Source: Thelonectria olida (taxonomy: Eukaryota; Ascomycota; Sordariomycetes; Hypocreales; Nectriaceae). From it: a stretch of DNA of 27,743 bases. The number at the start of each line of letters is the position of its first letter. Within the stretch, counting starts at the first letter, position 1. A model generated the notes under the pieces. That model was given only the letters and a program-made list of their open reading frames with translations, was not told the DNA's origin and did not search any database. This document shows positions 1-9,868 of the stretch, piece after piece. The stretch is taken from positions 1 through 27,743 of the forward strand of contig JAGPYM010000126.1 in assembly GCA_020736575.1 (NCBI GenBank). The letters run 5' to 3'. The translations under genes and the position numbers were made by a program.

Positions 1-590
1 AAGTTTTAACTTTCTATTTAAAAAAGTTATAATAATATTAATTTTTATAATTAGTAATTTTTATTATAATATTAACTCTTTTATATATTTTTTTATTTAA
101 TTATTGTATTTATTTTTATAAGCTTAATTACTTTTAAACTTATTTAATTTATTATTAAACTTTCTTTTTATTTAACCCTTTTAGCCCCCCCCCCCCCCCC
201 CCCCCCTATTTTTTAACTCTTATATTTACTTATTTATTTAATATACCTTTTATTTTTAAATTTTTTTTTATAGCCTTTTAAATAACTATTTAAAGTATTA
301 CTATTATATATAATAGCTTTTAAAATTATAATTTTAAATTATATTTTTATATTCTTTTAAAAAATAATTTATTATTTTAATTAAACTTATTATTTATTAT
401 TTAATTTAAAAAGTAATTAAGTTAGCTAACTTTTTTATTAAAAAATTTAAAATTATTTTCTTATATATTTAATTTTTTAATTAAAATATTATAGCTTAAA
501 AAGATTAAATTAATTTTTTATATTACTTTTAATAGTATATTTATATTAACTAATATAAAAATATTAAAAAGTTATAACTATTTAAAATCT
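1..590 (+). repeat. RIP-degraded AT-rich repeat, copy A (left end cut by window)
   Basis: This is an AT-rich block with almost no CpA or TpG dinucleotides and no usable ORF. Its order of landmarks matches copies B and D: an 'attagtaattttta' start, a 'tttaaccctttt' stretch, a poly-C tract (22 C at 185-206), a 'ttttatagccttttaaataactattt' type segment, and a 'tatagctta' segment near 490. Strong AT bias with CpA loss is the known signature of fungal RIP acting on a duplicated transposon. Which transposon it was cannot be told. The internal half is shorter than in copy B. Confidence 0.75.
185..206 (+). repeat. Poly-C tract inside repeat copy A
   Basis: There is an uninterrupted run of 22 C in a region otherwise almost free of C. 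The equivalent spot has 9 C in copy B (733-741) and 16 C in copy D (25155-25170), so it is a homopolymer of varying length at a fixed position of the repeat. A C run contains no CpA, the preferred RIP target, which may explain its survival. Exact length is subject to sequencing error. Confidence 0.85.
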
Positions 591-1490
591 TTATAATTAG
601 TAATTTTTAATATTATATAAACTCTTAGTATATTTTACTACCTAGTTGCCTTATTCTATTTCTATTAGGTTAAATGCTCTTAGACCCATTTTAATCTTTT
701 TTAAACTTTTCTTTTTTATTTAACCTTTTTAGCCCCCCCCCACTTTTTTAACCCTTATATCTATTTAACTTACCTTTTATTTTTAAATTTTCCTCTACAG
801 CCTTTTAAATAACTATTTGGATTATTACTACTATATATAGTAGCTCCTAAAGCTATAGCTTATAAGTATCTAATTGGATTATTTTAATAAATTGCTTATT
901 ATTATTATTAAAATAGTTTTTTCTTTCCCTTTTAAGAAATTATATAAGGTTTTTAACTTTCTATTTAAAAAAGTTATAATAATATTAATATATATTAAAT
1001 CTTTTAATTAGAATCTTATAGCTTAAAATAATTAGGTTAATCTTTTAATTAATATTTAATAGTATATTTATATTAGATAGTATAAGGATGCTTAAAAGTT
1101 ATAACTCTTTTAAGTACCTATTAAGATCTCTTATTAATTTAATATATTTAAGGAAATTTATATATTTTAATATATAGTAAGTAGTTATATAGCTTTTATT
1201 ATTTAGTTAGATTATATTATATTTAATTAATAAGAAGTTAGGCATTTTAGCAATTATATATTATATTATTAATTAAGTTATATAAACTAGAGTTAAATAG
1301 AAAAAATAGGTACTTTTATATTAGAGGCCTGGAATAAGGTTCTTTAAGTAAGGTTTATTTAATTGGGACTTTTATATTAAAACTAATTATAAGCCCTATT
1401 AAAAAGCTTATTATAATAAATATAAAGCTAGGTTTTATTTATATTTATATTTATTATATACTAATACTAAGCTTATTTTAATAAATAATA
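590..1490 (+). repeat. RIP-degraded repeat, copy B (least degraded)
   Basis: This is the same family as copy A, beginning at an 'ataattagtaattttta' word near 591. It is less degraded: words such as 'ctagttgcc', 'acagcctttt' and 'aactatttggatt' keep G and C that are lost in copy A. It has a 9-C tract at 733-741. The second half (about 985-1490) is repeated immediately downstream as copy C and in the right flank as copy D. There are no coding features. Confidence 0.75.
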
Positions 1491-2035
1491 ATAAGAAAAT
1501 TAATATATATTAAATTCTTAAATTAAAATTTTATAATTTAAACTAATTAAATTAATTCTTTAATTAATATTTAATAATATATTTATATTACATAATATAC
1601 AAATATTTAAAAGTTATAATTTTTTTAAATATTTATTAAAATCTTTTATTAATTTAATATATTGAAAAATATATATATATTTTAATATGTAATAAATAGT
1701 TATATAATTTTTATTACTTAATTAAATTATATTATATTTAATTAATAAAAAGTTAAGTATTTTAATTATTATATATTATATTATTAGTTAAATTATATAA
1801 ATTAATATTAAATAGAAAAAATAAATACTTTTATATTAAAAGCTTAAAATAAGATTTTATATATAAGGTTTTTTAAGTAAGGTTTATTTAATAGGAACTT
1901 TTATTTTAAAATTAATTATAAGCTCTATTAAAAAGCTTATTATAATAAATATAAAGCTAGAGTTTAACTTATATTAATTTTTATTATATATTTAAAATAT
2001 TAGCTTTTTTAATAATAATAATAATAATAAAATAT
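1490..2035 (+). repeat. RIP-degraded repeat, copy C (second half only)
   Basis: The segment matches about 985-1490 of copy B in order and orientation: 'aattaatatatattaaat', 'taatagtatatttatatta'-type words, the 'aaggtttatttaat' word and the 'aaaaagcttattataataaatataa' end. It lacks the poly-C half, so it is a partial copy arranged head-to-tail after copy B. From about 2040 to 2300 the composition rises gradually to normal. Confidence 0.65.
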
Positions 2036-2776
2036 AAGAAAAACGCAAGCTAATATATTTATAACTATAAATTAAATAATGGACCTAGTATATATTTTAA
2101 AAGAGAGTAAATATAATAAAGTAAAAAGGTTACTAGTTATATTCGAGATCTAAGCTCTATATTAGTATAAAGATCACAGCTTACTATATAACCTTAATAC
2201 TTATATCCCAGCCACTAGCCGATCGGACCACTTTAGTTATACCGCCTTAAAAAGATAATACAAAATGAGAACGAGTTAGCAAATTACATATTAGGACCAG
2301 GCGTTAATAAATTGACTAGCCTCTAGGCCCCTCATTAATATCCCAACAAGCATAAGGTGTGAAAAAGCCTAAGTAGTGTCTTTTTAATATATGCAACCGG
2401 AAAGTGGGCGCTTACGGGGTTTTCTTAGAGAGTGTCTTTCTGTTCGCTAGGAACTGTACGGTATACGTATGGGAATAAAAAGGGAGGAGCTAACTAGTAG
2501 CTTTATTTGCACAGGCTATGCTATAGATAGCCTTGCTGGGCCTCAAATGCCCGCCGCGTTTCTGCCGCGAGATGTGTCAATCTCTGCATTGCGTCAAGTA
2601 CCTTTTGGTCTAGCTTGTTCCCGATGAAATCTTGCGGCCGAACGGGACTGAGAAGCTTTATGCCCTCCAACGTCCTACATAAAGACTTGTGAAGTCGCAC
2701 ATTGAAGGCTGGCCATTGATTATGCGGTTTCCCCGCAGCTCCAGGAGTACTTGCGGTCAACGAGAGAACCCTTGAG
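2036..2776. other. Transition from AT-rich repeat to gene island; no convincing gene
   Basis: The AT bias fades here. One 79-codon minus-strand frame (2521-2760) has normal composition and a helical, charged C-terminal end (Leu/Ala/Arg/Glu rich), but I do not recognise it and see no promoter or splice support. It may be a remnant of an older gene disrupted by the repeats. Confidence 0.4.
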
Positions 2777-3319
2777 GTGTATGGCTACGTCGTTGCTGCC
2801 GACGTCTTTGGTGGAGGCTACATTATTCCACTCGTTGAAGCATTTTGGAATATGAAAGACACCCTGGGATGTCAATCTGTCGATCTAGCCACCACAATCG
2901 ATATGGAGCACTCTCGTCTGTTCCCCTTTTCCTGTGACTATTTTCTTTCAAACGCCCCAGGCATCCCGGCTGACCTCTGTCCACTAGAATACGAACAGCA
3001 GGATATCCCATCGGGGGCAGTGGGTGGCATGAACGGCTTGATGTCGGGTCCTGGAAGCCATACGCAACCTCCTCAGGGGAACTACGCTCTCGACCCCAAT
3101 CGACAGCCTTACTTTATGACTGCCCAGCGATCAGCTTCCATGCGCGGGATTCACGACCACCCTCACTACTCATCTCCCAGACAGATCAAGGGAAAGCCTG
3201 TCGAGGTGGCGAACGGGACCTCGCAACAATTTGGCCTTGAAGAGAATAGTGGGCTGGACGAGAATGATGCTCCTTGCCATTTGACCCTATTGGCGCGGGT
3301 CGTGTTATTGACTTTCTAA
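2777..3319 (+). CDS. Unrecognised polar protein or gene remnant (180 codons)
   Basis: This open frame of 180 residues has no domain I recognise. The first about 70 residues are mixed hydrophobic and polar. The middle (about residues 80-150) is rich in Gly, Pro, Gln, Ser, His and Asn, the kind of low-complexity tail common at the ends of fungal regulators. The ATG is not preceded by a clear promoter, and the frame may open further upstream as part of a larger broken gene. Immediately after the stop, another frame (about 3277-3440) stays open for about 50 codons, which fits either an intron or a frameshift. It sits between the RIP repeat block and the epoxide hydrolase pseudogene, so decay is likely. 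I assign no function. Confidence 0.3.
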   Translation: MYGYVVAADVFGGGYIIPLVEAFWNMKDTLGCQSVDLATTIDMEHSRLFPFSCDYFLSNAPGIPADLCPLEYEQQDIPSGAVGGMNGLMSGPGSHTQPPQGNYALDPNRQPYFMTAQRSASMRGIHDHPHYSSPRQIKGKPVEVANGTSQQFGLEENSGLDENDAPCHLTLLARVVLLTF

Positions 3320-4401
3320 CCGGGGTGGTGGTTGGTATCCGAAAATCGGTCGTTGCCTGTATCAAGGTGCAGCGCAGTAAATATTTAACGCCTTTATCGA
3401 CGGATGATAGGTGCGCTTCTACAGACCTTATAATAAGGTAGACTGAACAGGAAAGAGACGGCGGGCAAGGCGGCCTTTTTTTTTTTTTACATCGAGTCCG
3501 CTGACCGCCGAAGCCCAAAGTTAAACCACGGAAGTATCATGTGAAGTCGAAAAATTGTCCCAATTCTTGGACCACTTCTCTACGGTGTGGATATTCCAGA
3601 TGCACACTGTATACATCTATAGTACAGAGGACTTACCTCGAAACCTAGATGAAGTCACAAGCGATTTGCACTTCTTGTACGATAAGGGATTTAAGAGTGG
3701 CCTGTCGTGGGGAGTTTATTTGGAGTCAAATGTATGATATCAAACGCCTAGAATCAGGCTATTCAATTGATCAAATGAAGGCCTTGATGACCGTTTTCAA
3801 ATTGATGATCTTGATGATTCTGATAATGCTCTTGTTCCGTTGCCCACACACGAGATGTCCGGGTTTCCCCTCTTTTCTAGTCACATGCCGAGGCTCTAGC
3901 CTCTTTCGTCTGACAGATATATCCCTCTATTGAGAGGTGATGGGTACGGCACATTCGATCAAGTTGATAGGGATTAATACGATGTGGAGCCCAAAGATGA
4001 TTATTGTATTGATCAAGGATGCCTCCGGCCCCCTCTTTTCTCGAGAGGGTTTTCTAGTCAACTGACTAAGGCTAGGATATCTGTGCATGAGAGGTTTATT
4101 CTGTTAATCGGAAGTGGGCCGTTCACAATTGCGCCGTGAATAGCAGTAGATTTTCACGCGTCTTGGATACGAACGTTAATAACATGGCGCCCCCTAGCCC
4201 CGGACGAACTTCCTGACTGTCGGAACGGATAGTAATAAGAGCCCGAAAGTTCATATTGTTTCGCGTTTATTGGACTTTTTCTGATTGTCCGAAAGAGCGA
4301 GAAAAGGATGCTGAGAATAAAATCATATGGCCAATCGCCTTTTGGCTGAATATCCTCAACATCATTTTCAGATTCTTCACGACCAAACAAGTTCACTCAA
4401 T
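3320..4401. other. Gene-free stretch
   Basis: I see only short open frames on both strands, none with a recognisable domain or plausible splice partners. A T-run lies at about 3475-3488 after a C/G-rich stretch. Composition is normal, so this is not RIP-like sequence. It could hold remnants too decayed to recognise. Confidence 0.5.
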
Positions 4402-5818
4402 ATGTCTCGATTCGATACCGTTCCTTCGCAACCGTTACGCCAGCCTATCCCTTTTACCCTCGGCATCAGATAGAGCGAGATCGAAGAATTCAAGACCCTA
4501 TTGAGCTTGTCTAAGGTTGGGCCGAAAACATGGGAAAATAGCCAAAACGACCTCGGCTTGTCTAGAGAGTGGCTCCTAAATGCCAAAGACATCTGGCTGA
4601 ATGAGTTCCAGTGGCGAACGCACGAGGAACGAATCAATTCGTTTCCTAACTTCCGGATGACCGTCGAAGACCCTATTCACGGAGAAATGGGTGTTCACTT
4701 TGTGGCGCTTTTCTCAGTCAACCCAGAAGCTATACTCATCATCCTTATGCATGGGTGGCCAGGTACGTTGAGGAATGTATTTATCTGATTCTATCACTGA
4801 ACTCCCGAGTCAATTAGGATCCTTCTTGGAGATTCTGCCCATGCTGGAACTCCTCAAAGCTAAATACACACCTGAGGGTCTCCCGTACCACATCATCATC
4901 CCTTCCCTCCCCGGCTACACGCTCTCTTCCGGCCCGCCGCTAGGACGAGATTTCAGCAACGAAGACAGCGCTCGCATCATGAACCAGCTCATGATCGACT
5001 TGGGATTTGGTGAAACGGGTTACATCGCGAAAGGAGGCGATGTCGGCAGTGCACTTGCCTGCAGAATGACCATTCATTACTGCAAGAGTTGTCGATCCCG
5101 ATCTATGGCAGTCACCCGCTAATTCTAGATATACAATGAATCTAATCACCTTAGGTCCCGACGAGGCCAGGTTCAAAACGGACGATCTAACTGAAACCGA
5201 AGTCGGTATCGTTCAGAGGCAGATGGCGTTCTGGCATACCGGCTACGCTTACGGCATGGAGCATGCTGCTCGACCGGCGACTATTGGCAAAACCCCCTAG
5301 CTTTGCTCGCATGGTATAGTCTAATTCAACTCTAAACAAAGAAAGCTATTGACTGGGATAGGATCGCCGAGAAGTTTCTGGAATGGGCGGATCCTCGTGA
5401 GCCCGTCAAACTCGATACGATCTTGGCTATGGTGGAGCCTCTACTGGTTCACCTCGACCTTTCCGAGATCAATCTATCCTTATCGATGGTTCAACAAGGA
5501 CCAGGATCGATCATGATCCGGCATGGACGAAAAGCCATTTGGCTATTCGGTATTTCTGCTGGAAACCTCGATCCTGCCTAAATCTTGGGCCAAGAATCTA
5601 CACCCAAACATGGTCAGATATGAACATGAGAAGGTAAGAAGGCCATAACTTGGGATGAAGAGAATTGCTAATGAACCCGAAAGGGCGGTCATTTTGGCGC
5701 CCTCGAGCAGCCACAATTATTCCTTGCAGACGTTGAAGATTTTGCAAGGAAGATGGGCTATCTCTGTAAGCCTGAGAATGATGTGGAAATGATGATGACA
5801 AAGAGGAGGAGATTGTAG
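4402..5818 (+). pseudogene. Epoxide hydrolase (EHN + alpha/beta hydrolase) pseudogene
   Basis: Collinear pieces of a microsomal-type epoxide hydrolase can be followed over the whole length. Seen pieces are: an N-terminal EHN-like region (about 4480-4690); the oxyanion motif HGWPG (4749-4762 plus the next exon); a GGDVGS nucleophile elbow with the catalytic Asp codon at 5039-5041; an 'NPLALLAW'-like and 'KFLEW' segment (about 5290-5390); an 'FTSTFPRSIYPYRW'-like segment in a different frame (about 5447-5488); and the catalytic-His motif GGHFGALEQP (5684-5713), ending at TAG 5816-5818. Introns at 4763-4817 and 5634-5683 still have good splice signals. The reading frame is broken by TAG at 4471-4473, TAA at 5120-5122, frame changes near 5290 and 5432, and a further stop near 5510. 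The family hydrolyses epoxides to diols; this copy cannot encode a full enzyme. The 4402 ATG is the first in frame with the EHN region. Confidence 0.85.
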
Positions 5819-5914
5819 CTCAGACAATGAACAAATATGGGAATGCGGTCATTGGTCGTCGCTGTGACCCAGCGTTGGGCTGTCGCATGAGTTGAGGACT
5901 CTTAACCGGCTTTC

Positions 5915-5961
5915 GTTATCGGCGTCTTACTTATATTACTCTACTTATATTACCCGATAAC
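5915..5961. repeat. Perfect 8-bp inverted repeat enclosing two 12-bp direct repeats
   Basis: GTTATCGG (5915-5922) and CCGATAAC (5954-5961) are exact reverse complements. Between them the word TACTTATATTAC occurs twice (5928-5939 and 5942-5953). The element lies in the roughly 320-bp space between the epoxide hydrolase pseudogene and the 3' end of the Zn2Cys6 gene. It could be a small transposon footprint, a terminator-like hairpin or chance; no target-site duplication was identified. Confidence 0.6.
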
Positions 5962-6136
5962 TGGAAGGTCGTGACCGTTAGAATATTGCGTAGCTAAACT
6001 AGAACATAAAGGTCGGCTAGGCGCCTTATTCTAGAAACTTCTAGGAGTTACTATGCTAGCAGCTAGCAGGTAACAATCACGGCTACTATGCCGTCAGGCT
6101 ATTATACAAGCAGGTCATGCAATAACTCATCTGCTC

Positions 6137-7644
6137 TTATGCAGCCATTGCATAACACCCCGTCATCGCCCAAACAGCCCAAGAGTCGACGTCGGACCCT
6201 GTCCCGAGCAGATCCGCGACATTTTTAGCTACCCGCATATTCCCCTTCTCAGCCATATAGTCAATTGAACTGCAGATCCACTCCCGCATGTGCCTGTCTG
6301 TTGAGAGCTGGGCAGAGAGGTAAAGTGGTGCCAGCAGAACCCTGCACTGTAGCTTCTGTATCGGTGAAAAGGGCTCTGTATTCTCTGGTCTGGCCCCTGG
6401 AAGGATGAACTGGGGCACCGCGTGGCAAATTTGCCGCGAAATCCGCTTGATGGTTTCGAGAGCACCAGTTTCGGAACCCCTAGGATCGTCTCCGATGATT
6501 CTGTTCATCTCTAGACGCATTGTCCTCGAAGTGTTCCAGATCTGCGTTGCATAATGGCTCGGATAGATGTCGTACTGTCCATCGAGAAGCCCTGGCCCAC
6601 TGCTGATGGTCGCCACGACAGGTACGGGATTCCAGAATTCCGCCAGTTTCTCCTCCAAGCTTGCTAAACTTTGATCGATCTCCTTTGCCTTCTTAACGAT
6701 ACCAGCCCCACCGCCACCTCCACCATGATGGATATTGGCTCTCAGGTTCACGATCTCAATTAGTATCCTGATAAAGTCCCATTTAGTATCCGTATTAAAG
6801 GCGTCAAGCTCTCTGCGTAACCGCAGTACGGATTCGGGAACGGAGACCTTGGCAGTTCCGCAAGTGATGGTTAGTATTTTCACCACATTTCTGGCAAGTT
6901 GGCGGGCGATTGGGTTGGAGAAGTTAACAGTTCCGCGCGCTTCGACTAGCGATATTGCTCCTTGGATGTGGCTCATCCAAGACGGCGGTGTGTGGACTTC
7001 GCGGCTGGATAACTTCTCGTATGCGTCAAGCAGCAAGACCGATTGCAGAGTCTCGTCGCTCTCCAGCACCTTGGGGTCTCGTAGAGCTTTACCCAGACCC
7101 TGAATGGCCGCCACATACCTCTTGTTTGCCAATCTCATGACTTGCTGGCTCTCAGTTTGGACAGCTGTAAAGGCCAGACTTACTGCATCGACACTGCACG
7201 CGAGATATCCATTGGCTGGGGCCTGGGTATACAGGGGCACGAGAGACGTACAGCTGCGCGAAAACCCAGTGACATACAGTAAGAAGAAGGCTTCTCGACA
7301 GCGCGTACCCATGTTCACATTTAGGTGGCTTATGGGCATGGACAAACCAGTTGCTTCGGGGGGATTACGCCCCAACCGGGTCAAGACCTTGTGCTTGGCT
7401 ACATGCGTCTCATCGCGGAAGGCCAGGTCCTGAAGATTCCGATATCCGTGGCACAAGATTTTGGCTCTATGACACTGACCGCAGCTTTCACGCTTCAAGT
7501 CGCACTGTAATCTCTCCATCAGCGAACTTCTTGTATGAATGTGGTCACTGGGATGGTGGGGCAAAAGGGTTGGCCACGTCATACCTGGAGCTTACGCTTC
7601 CTACAAGGGAGACAATCCTTTGAAGGACGACCTTTGTTGACCAT
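6137..7644 (-). CDS. Zn2Cys6 fungal transcription factor (475 aa, 2 exons)
   Basis: CDS is complement(join(6137..7504,7585..7644)). The 60-nt first exon encodes residues 1-20, and an 80-bp GT-AG intron (7505-7584) splits the zinc cluster after Gln20. The joined N-terminus has Cys at 11, 14, 21, 28, 31 and 38 (C-x2-C-x6-C-x6-C-x2-C-x6-C), followed by a 'GYRNLQDLAFRDET' stretch typical of regulators carrying the fungal-specific domain PF11951 (established family pattern). A run of Gly near the middle (complement of about 6707-6724) is probably a flexible loop before a helical 'SLASLEEKLAEFW' segment. The start is chosen because the upstream Met at 7827 would add an atypical leader, while 'MVNKGRPSKDC' is a usual beginning. 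It is a nuclear DNA-binding regulator and the only one seen, next to six enzyme genes, so probably the local pathway activator. A CGGACTTAA site about 450 bp upstream suggests autoregulation. Confidence 0.9.
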
Positions 7645-8129
7645 GGTACTTGGCTGGGCTCCTTTCTTCTCGATGTGGCTGGTACCTGGTAGCGGATAGC
7701 ATCCGACTAAAGATGCAGGTGGGTGACCAAAGTGGGTTGAACGAGGACAGTAATAAACGGCCCAATGGAGGGAAACCACCCTATGTATATCGGAAAGGGA
7801 AGGCCATCCGGAGCTTGGACCACCCAATTCCTCAGGGGAAATATAGCGTTTGTCCCCCTGGAATCTTGAGGAGAAGAGACTCGACCGCCTCGTTAGTCCG
7901 TCTGCGTGGGTCCCCTCCTTAGCATGGTTTTCCAGATCAACAACGTCACAACTCCGGAACGCTAGCCCGATTAATCAGAATGGTGGGAAAATGTCCCATA
8001 AATAAATATACGGTGCAATGGCATGCATGGGACTTAACGCACATACGTAGCTAAACAACCCAGGGCTAGATAGTTCAAAACGTTAATGTTTAAGTCCGAA
8101 ACGATGGAACAGACTTCTTCTTCCATCGC
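7645..8129. promoter_or_regulatory. Upstream region of the Zn2Cys6 gene
   Basis: This is 485 bp between the regulator start and the 3' end of the DJ-1 gene; no gene is supported. On the minus strand it contains the cluster motif (8090-8099). CCGGA words also occur at about 7808 and 7951. Pathway-specific Zn2Cys6 genes often have such sites in their own promoter; here that is inference. Confidence 0.45.
8090..8099 (-). promoter_or_regulatory. Candidate cluster motif TCGGACTTAA (regulator promoter)
   Basis: The minus strand reads TCGGACTTAA, identical in all 10 bases to the site at 9156-9165. CGG is the standard half-site bound by Zn2Cys6 proteins. It lies about 446 bp upstream of the regulator start and just past the DJ-1 stop. 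Confidence 0.5.
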
Positions 8130-8891
8130 TCAAGATTGACGCTTCTGAATCACCTCCACCAAGGTTTTGCCGATGGCTCCAGCGCTTAGAGGATTCTGTC
8201 CAGTCACAAGGTTCCCACTGACGACCACCTTAACACCAAACAGTTGATCCGCCTTTTCATACTTTCCACCGTGATTTCGCAACTCATCCTCGAGTAGGAA
8301 AGGCATCGCATCGGTGAACTGATAGGCATCTTCCTCCGCGTTGGAGAATCCCGTGACTGTCTGACCCTTCACCATATACGTCCCATCCGAGAGCTTAACA
8401 TTGACCAGGGCCGCAGGTCCGTGACAGACCGCCGAGACAATCTTTCCGGACTCATAGAATTCCCGAATTAGTGCGTGGGACGTGCTATCCACGGCAAGGT
8501 CGAACATGGCTATCGTGTATGAGTTAAGAGAGTCTCAATAAGGCAAGAAGGCAGAAGTGGACTTACGGCCATGGCCGCCGACGAAAAAGACACCTGCGTA
8601 CTCAGAGGATCGACCCAGAAAACTCTCGAGTTTTGTGGTATTCTTCCACAGATTTTGCTTCTCTCTCAAGAATTCTTGGCATGCCTCATCGTTTTTGGAG
8701 TCCTCGATAGAGTAGGGATCAATCGGGGCTTCACCTCCCTTGGGGGAAGCCATGGTGAGTTCGATATGAGAGATGAGGTCTTTGTAGGGGTGGACTAGCT
8801 CGGGGAGATACCAGCCAGTCTTCATATTATCCCGTGTGGGGATAACACCCTGAGACGTGAGGACAACGAGCAACTGCGGCTTGGTAGACAT
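8130..8891 (-). CDS. DJ-1/PfpI family protein, Hsp31-like (putative glyoxalase III, 234 aa)
   Basis: CDS is complement(join(8130..8509,8567..8891)) with a 57-bp GTAAGT...TAG intron. Joining gives GGHGPMFDL across the junction, as expected for the family. The nucleophile elbow AVCHGPAA places Cys137 and His138, and the conserved acidic residue is Glu31 in 'WYLPELVHPY'. This triad layout is that of yeast Hsp31 and its fungal relatives, which convert methylglyoxal to lactate without glutathione and also act as redox-stress chaperones. Length fits the family. Start at 8891 ('MSTKPQLL') leads straight into the first strand; an in-frame ATG at 8948 would add a 19-residue leader and is probably 5' UTR. 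The gene shares a 486-bp divergent promoter with EthD-1, which contains the cluster motif. It could alternatively be a protein/nucleic-acid deglycase-like or isocyanide hydratase-like member; the Glu-Cys-His set favours Hsp31. Confidence 0.9.
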
Positions 8892-9377
8892 GGTAGGGAG
8901 AGTGCGCTCAATGCTGGTGGCTAGAGATTCAAATTGTAGGGTAATCAAGGTGTTGCTTTGCAGGAGCTATGATTCACGAGAATTTCAAGACCCCGAATGG
9001 CGTTCGTTTTTATACTGTAAGGTTGTTAGAGCCAGGCATCTATGGATGGCCGCCGTGCTTCTGATCCATCGCTGCACGATTCAGACGACATTGACTTTGA
9101 CTAGTCAAACTTTCTCATAACGTCGAATAGATCGTTTGGGAGTCAATTATCACCGTCGGACTTAAAGCAGGAACCATGTAGCCAAGTGGCCCAGGGACGA
9201 CCAACCTGATCGGCGTTTCCGAGAAGTAAGTCGATATAAACCCCCAGCAACCTGGTCGACTTTTCACAACCGCTTCTTTCCTACCGCGAATATCATACAA
9301 TTCGCTATCTAGCTTCATTCACTTCGAAAAACTCTAATACCCATCGGTAAAAATCCCATCATTAAATCATATCCAAA
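8892..9377. promoter_or_regulatory. Divergent promoter of the DJ-1 and EthD-1 genes
   Basis: This is 486 bp between two divergent starts with no credible coding frame. It contains TCGGACTTAA at 9156-9165, near the middle, so one site could serve both genes. TATA-like words are seen at about 9006-9013 (toward DJ-1) and 9229-9236 (toward EthD-1). Confidence 0.6.
9156..9165 (+). promoter_or_regulatory. Candidate cluster motif TCGGACTTAA (divergent promoter)
   Basis: This is a perfect copy of the site at 8090-8099 in opposite orientation, 213 bp upstream of EthD-1 and 265 bp upstream of the DJ-1 start. Confidence 0.55.
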
Positions 9378-9695
9378 ATGGCCTTCACCGTCACTGTCGT
9401 CTTTCCTAATGAGTCCGACGCCAAATACGACATCGACTACTACGTCACAAAGCACATGCCCCTGATCCAGGAGCGCTGGGGCAAATACGGTGTCACCAGT
9501 TGGTCAGCCACAAAGTTCACCGACGGATTGGATGGCTCACCTTCCCTTTACGCCTTTGGATCAGTTGTCAACTGGGACAACGCGGACCAAGTCAAGACCG
9601 CCTTCGCCGGACCTGAGGTGGCGGAAATTATGGGAGATGTTCCGCATTTCAGCAACAAGCAGGCCATTTTCCTGCTGGGTGAGGTTCTGCACTGA
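9378..9695 (+). CDS. EthD-domain protein 1 (105 aa)
   Basis: This is a single-exon small protein covering one EthD domain (PF07110, dimeric alpha+beta barrel). Diagnostic features are the opening strand 'TVTVVFPNE', the '[14 protein letters not shown]' helix with the conserved His26, a central 'SWSATKF' strand and a C-terminal 'AIFLLGEVL' strand. The length of about 105 residues is that of stand-alone EthD proteins. Fungal EthD-like proteins include decarboxylases of anthraquinone pathways (endocrocin to emodin type), but most members have no known reaction, so the substrate here is open. The start is the only ATG before the first strand and has a clean purine context (CAAAATGG). By eye it is clearly paralogous to the EthD-2 gene at 12197-12523. 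It is convergent with the SDR-1 gene, 173 bp apart. Confidence 0.9.
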   Translation: MAFTVTVVFPNESDAKYDIDYYVTKHMPLIQERWGKYGVTSWSATKFTDGLDGSPSLYAFGSVVNWDNADQVKTAFAGPEVAEIMGDVPHFSNKQAIFLLGEVLH

Positions 9696-9868
9696 GGATT
9701 GTCGGTGGGTCGGGAAACCTGGGGTGGTCTTCCTGTTTCGAGGTGGCAGATAGATAGGGTATTCAACCGCGTCGGTTTTATTTCAGCAGAAACTTTTTGC
9801 GAAATCAGGTCATGTCATACTCGTAACTAGGATGTCTCAATGAACAAAGTCTACTGCTCCCTTCACCG

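Noticed and set aside
1..2035. CRISPR-like or centromeric array from the repeated AT-rich units
   Set aside because: Units are hundreds of bases long, diverged, and show CpA loss; RIP-mutated transposon copies explain them better.
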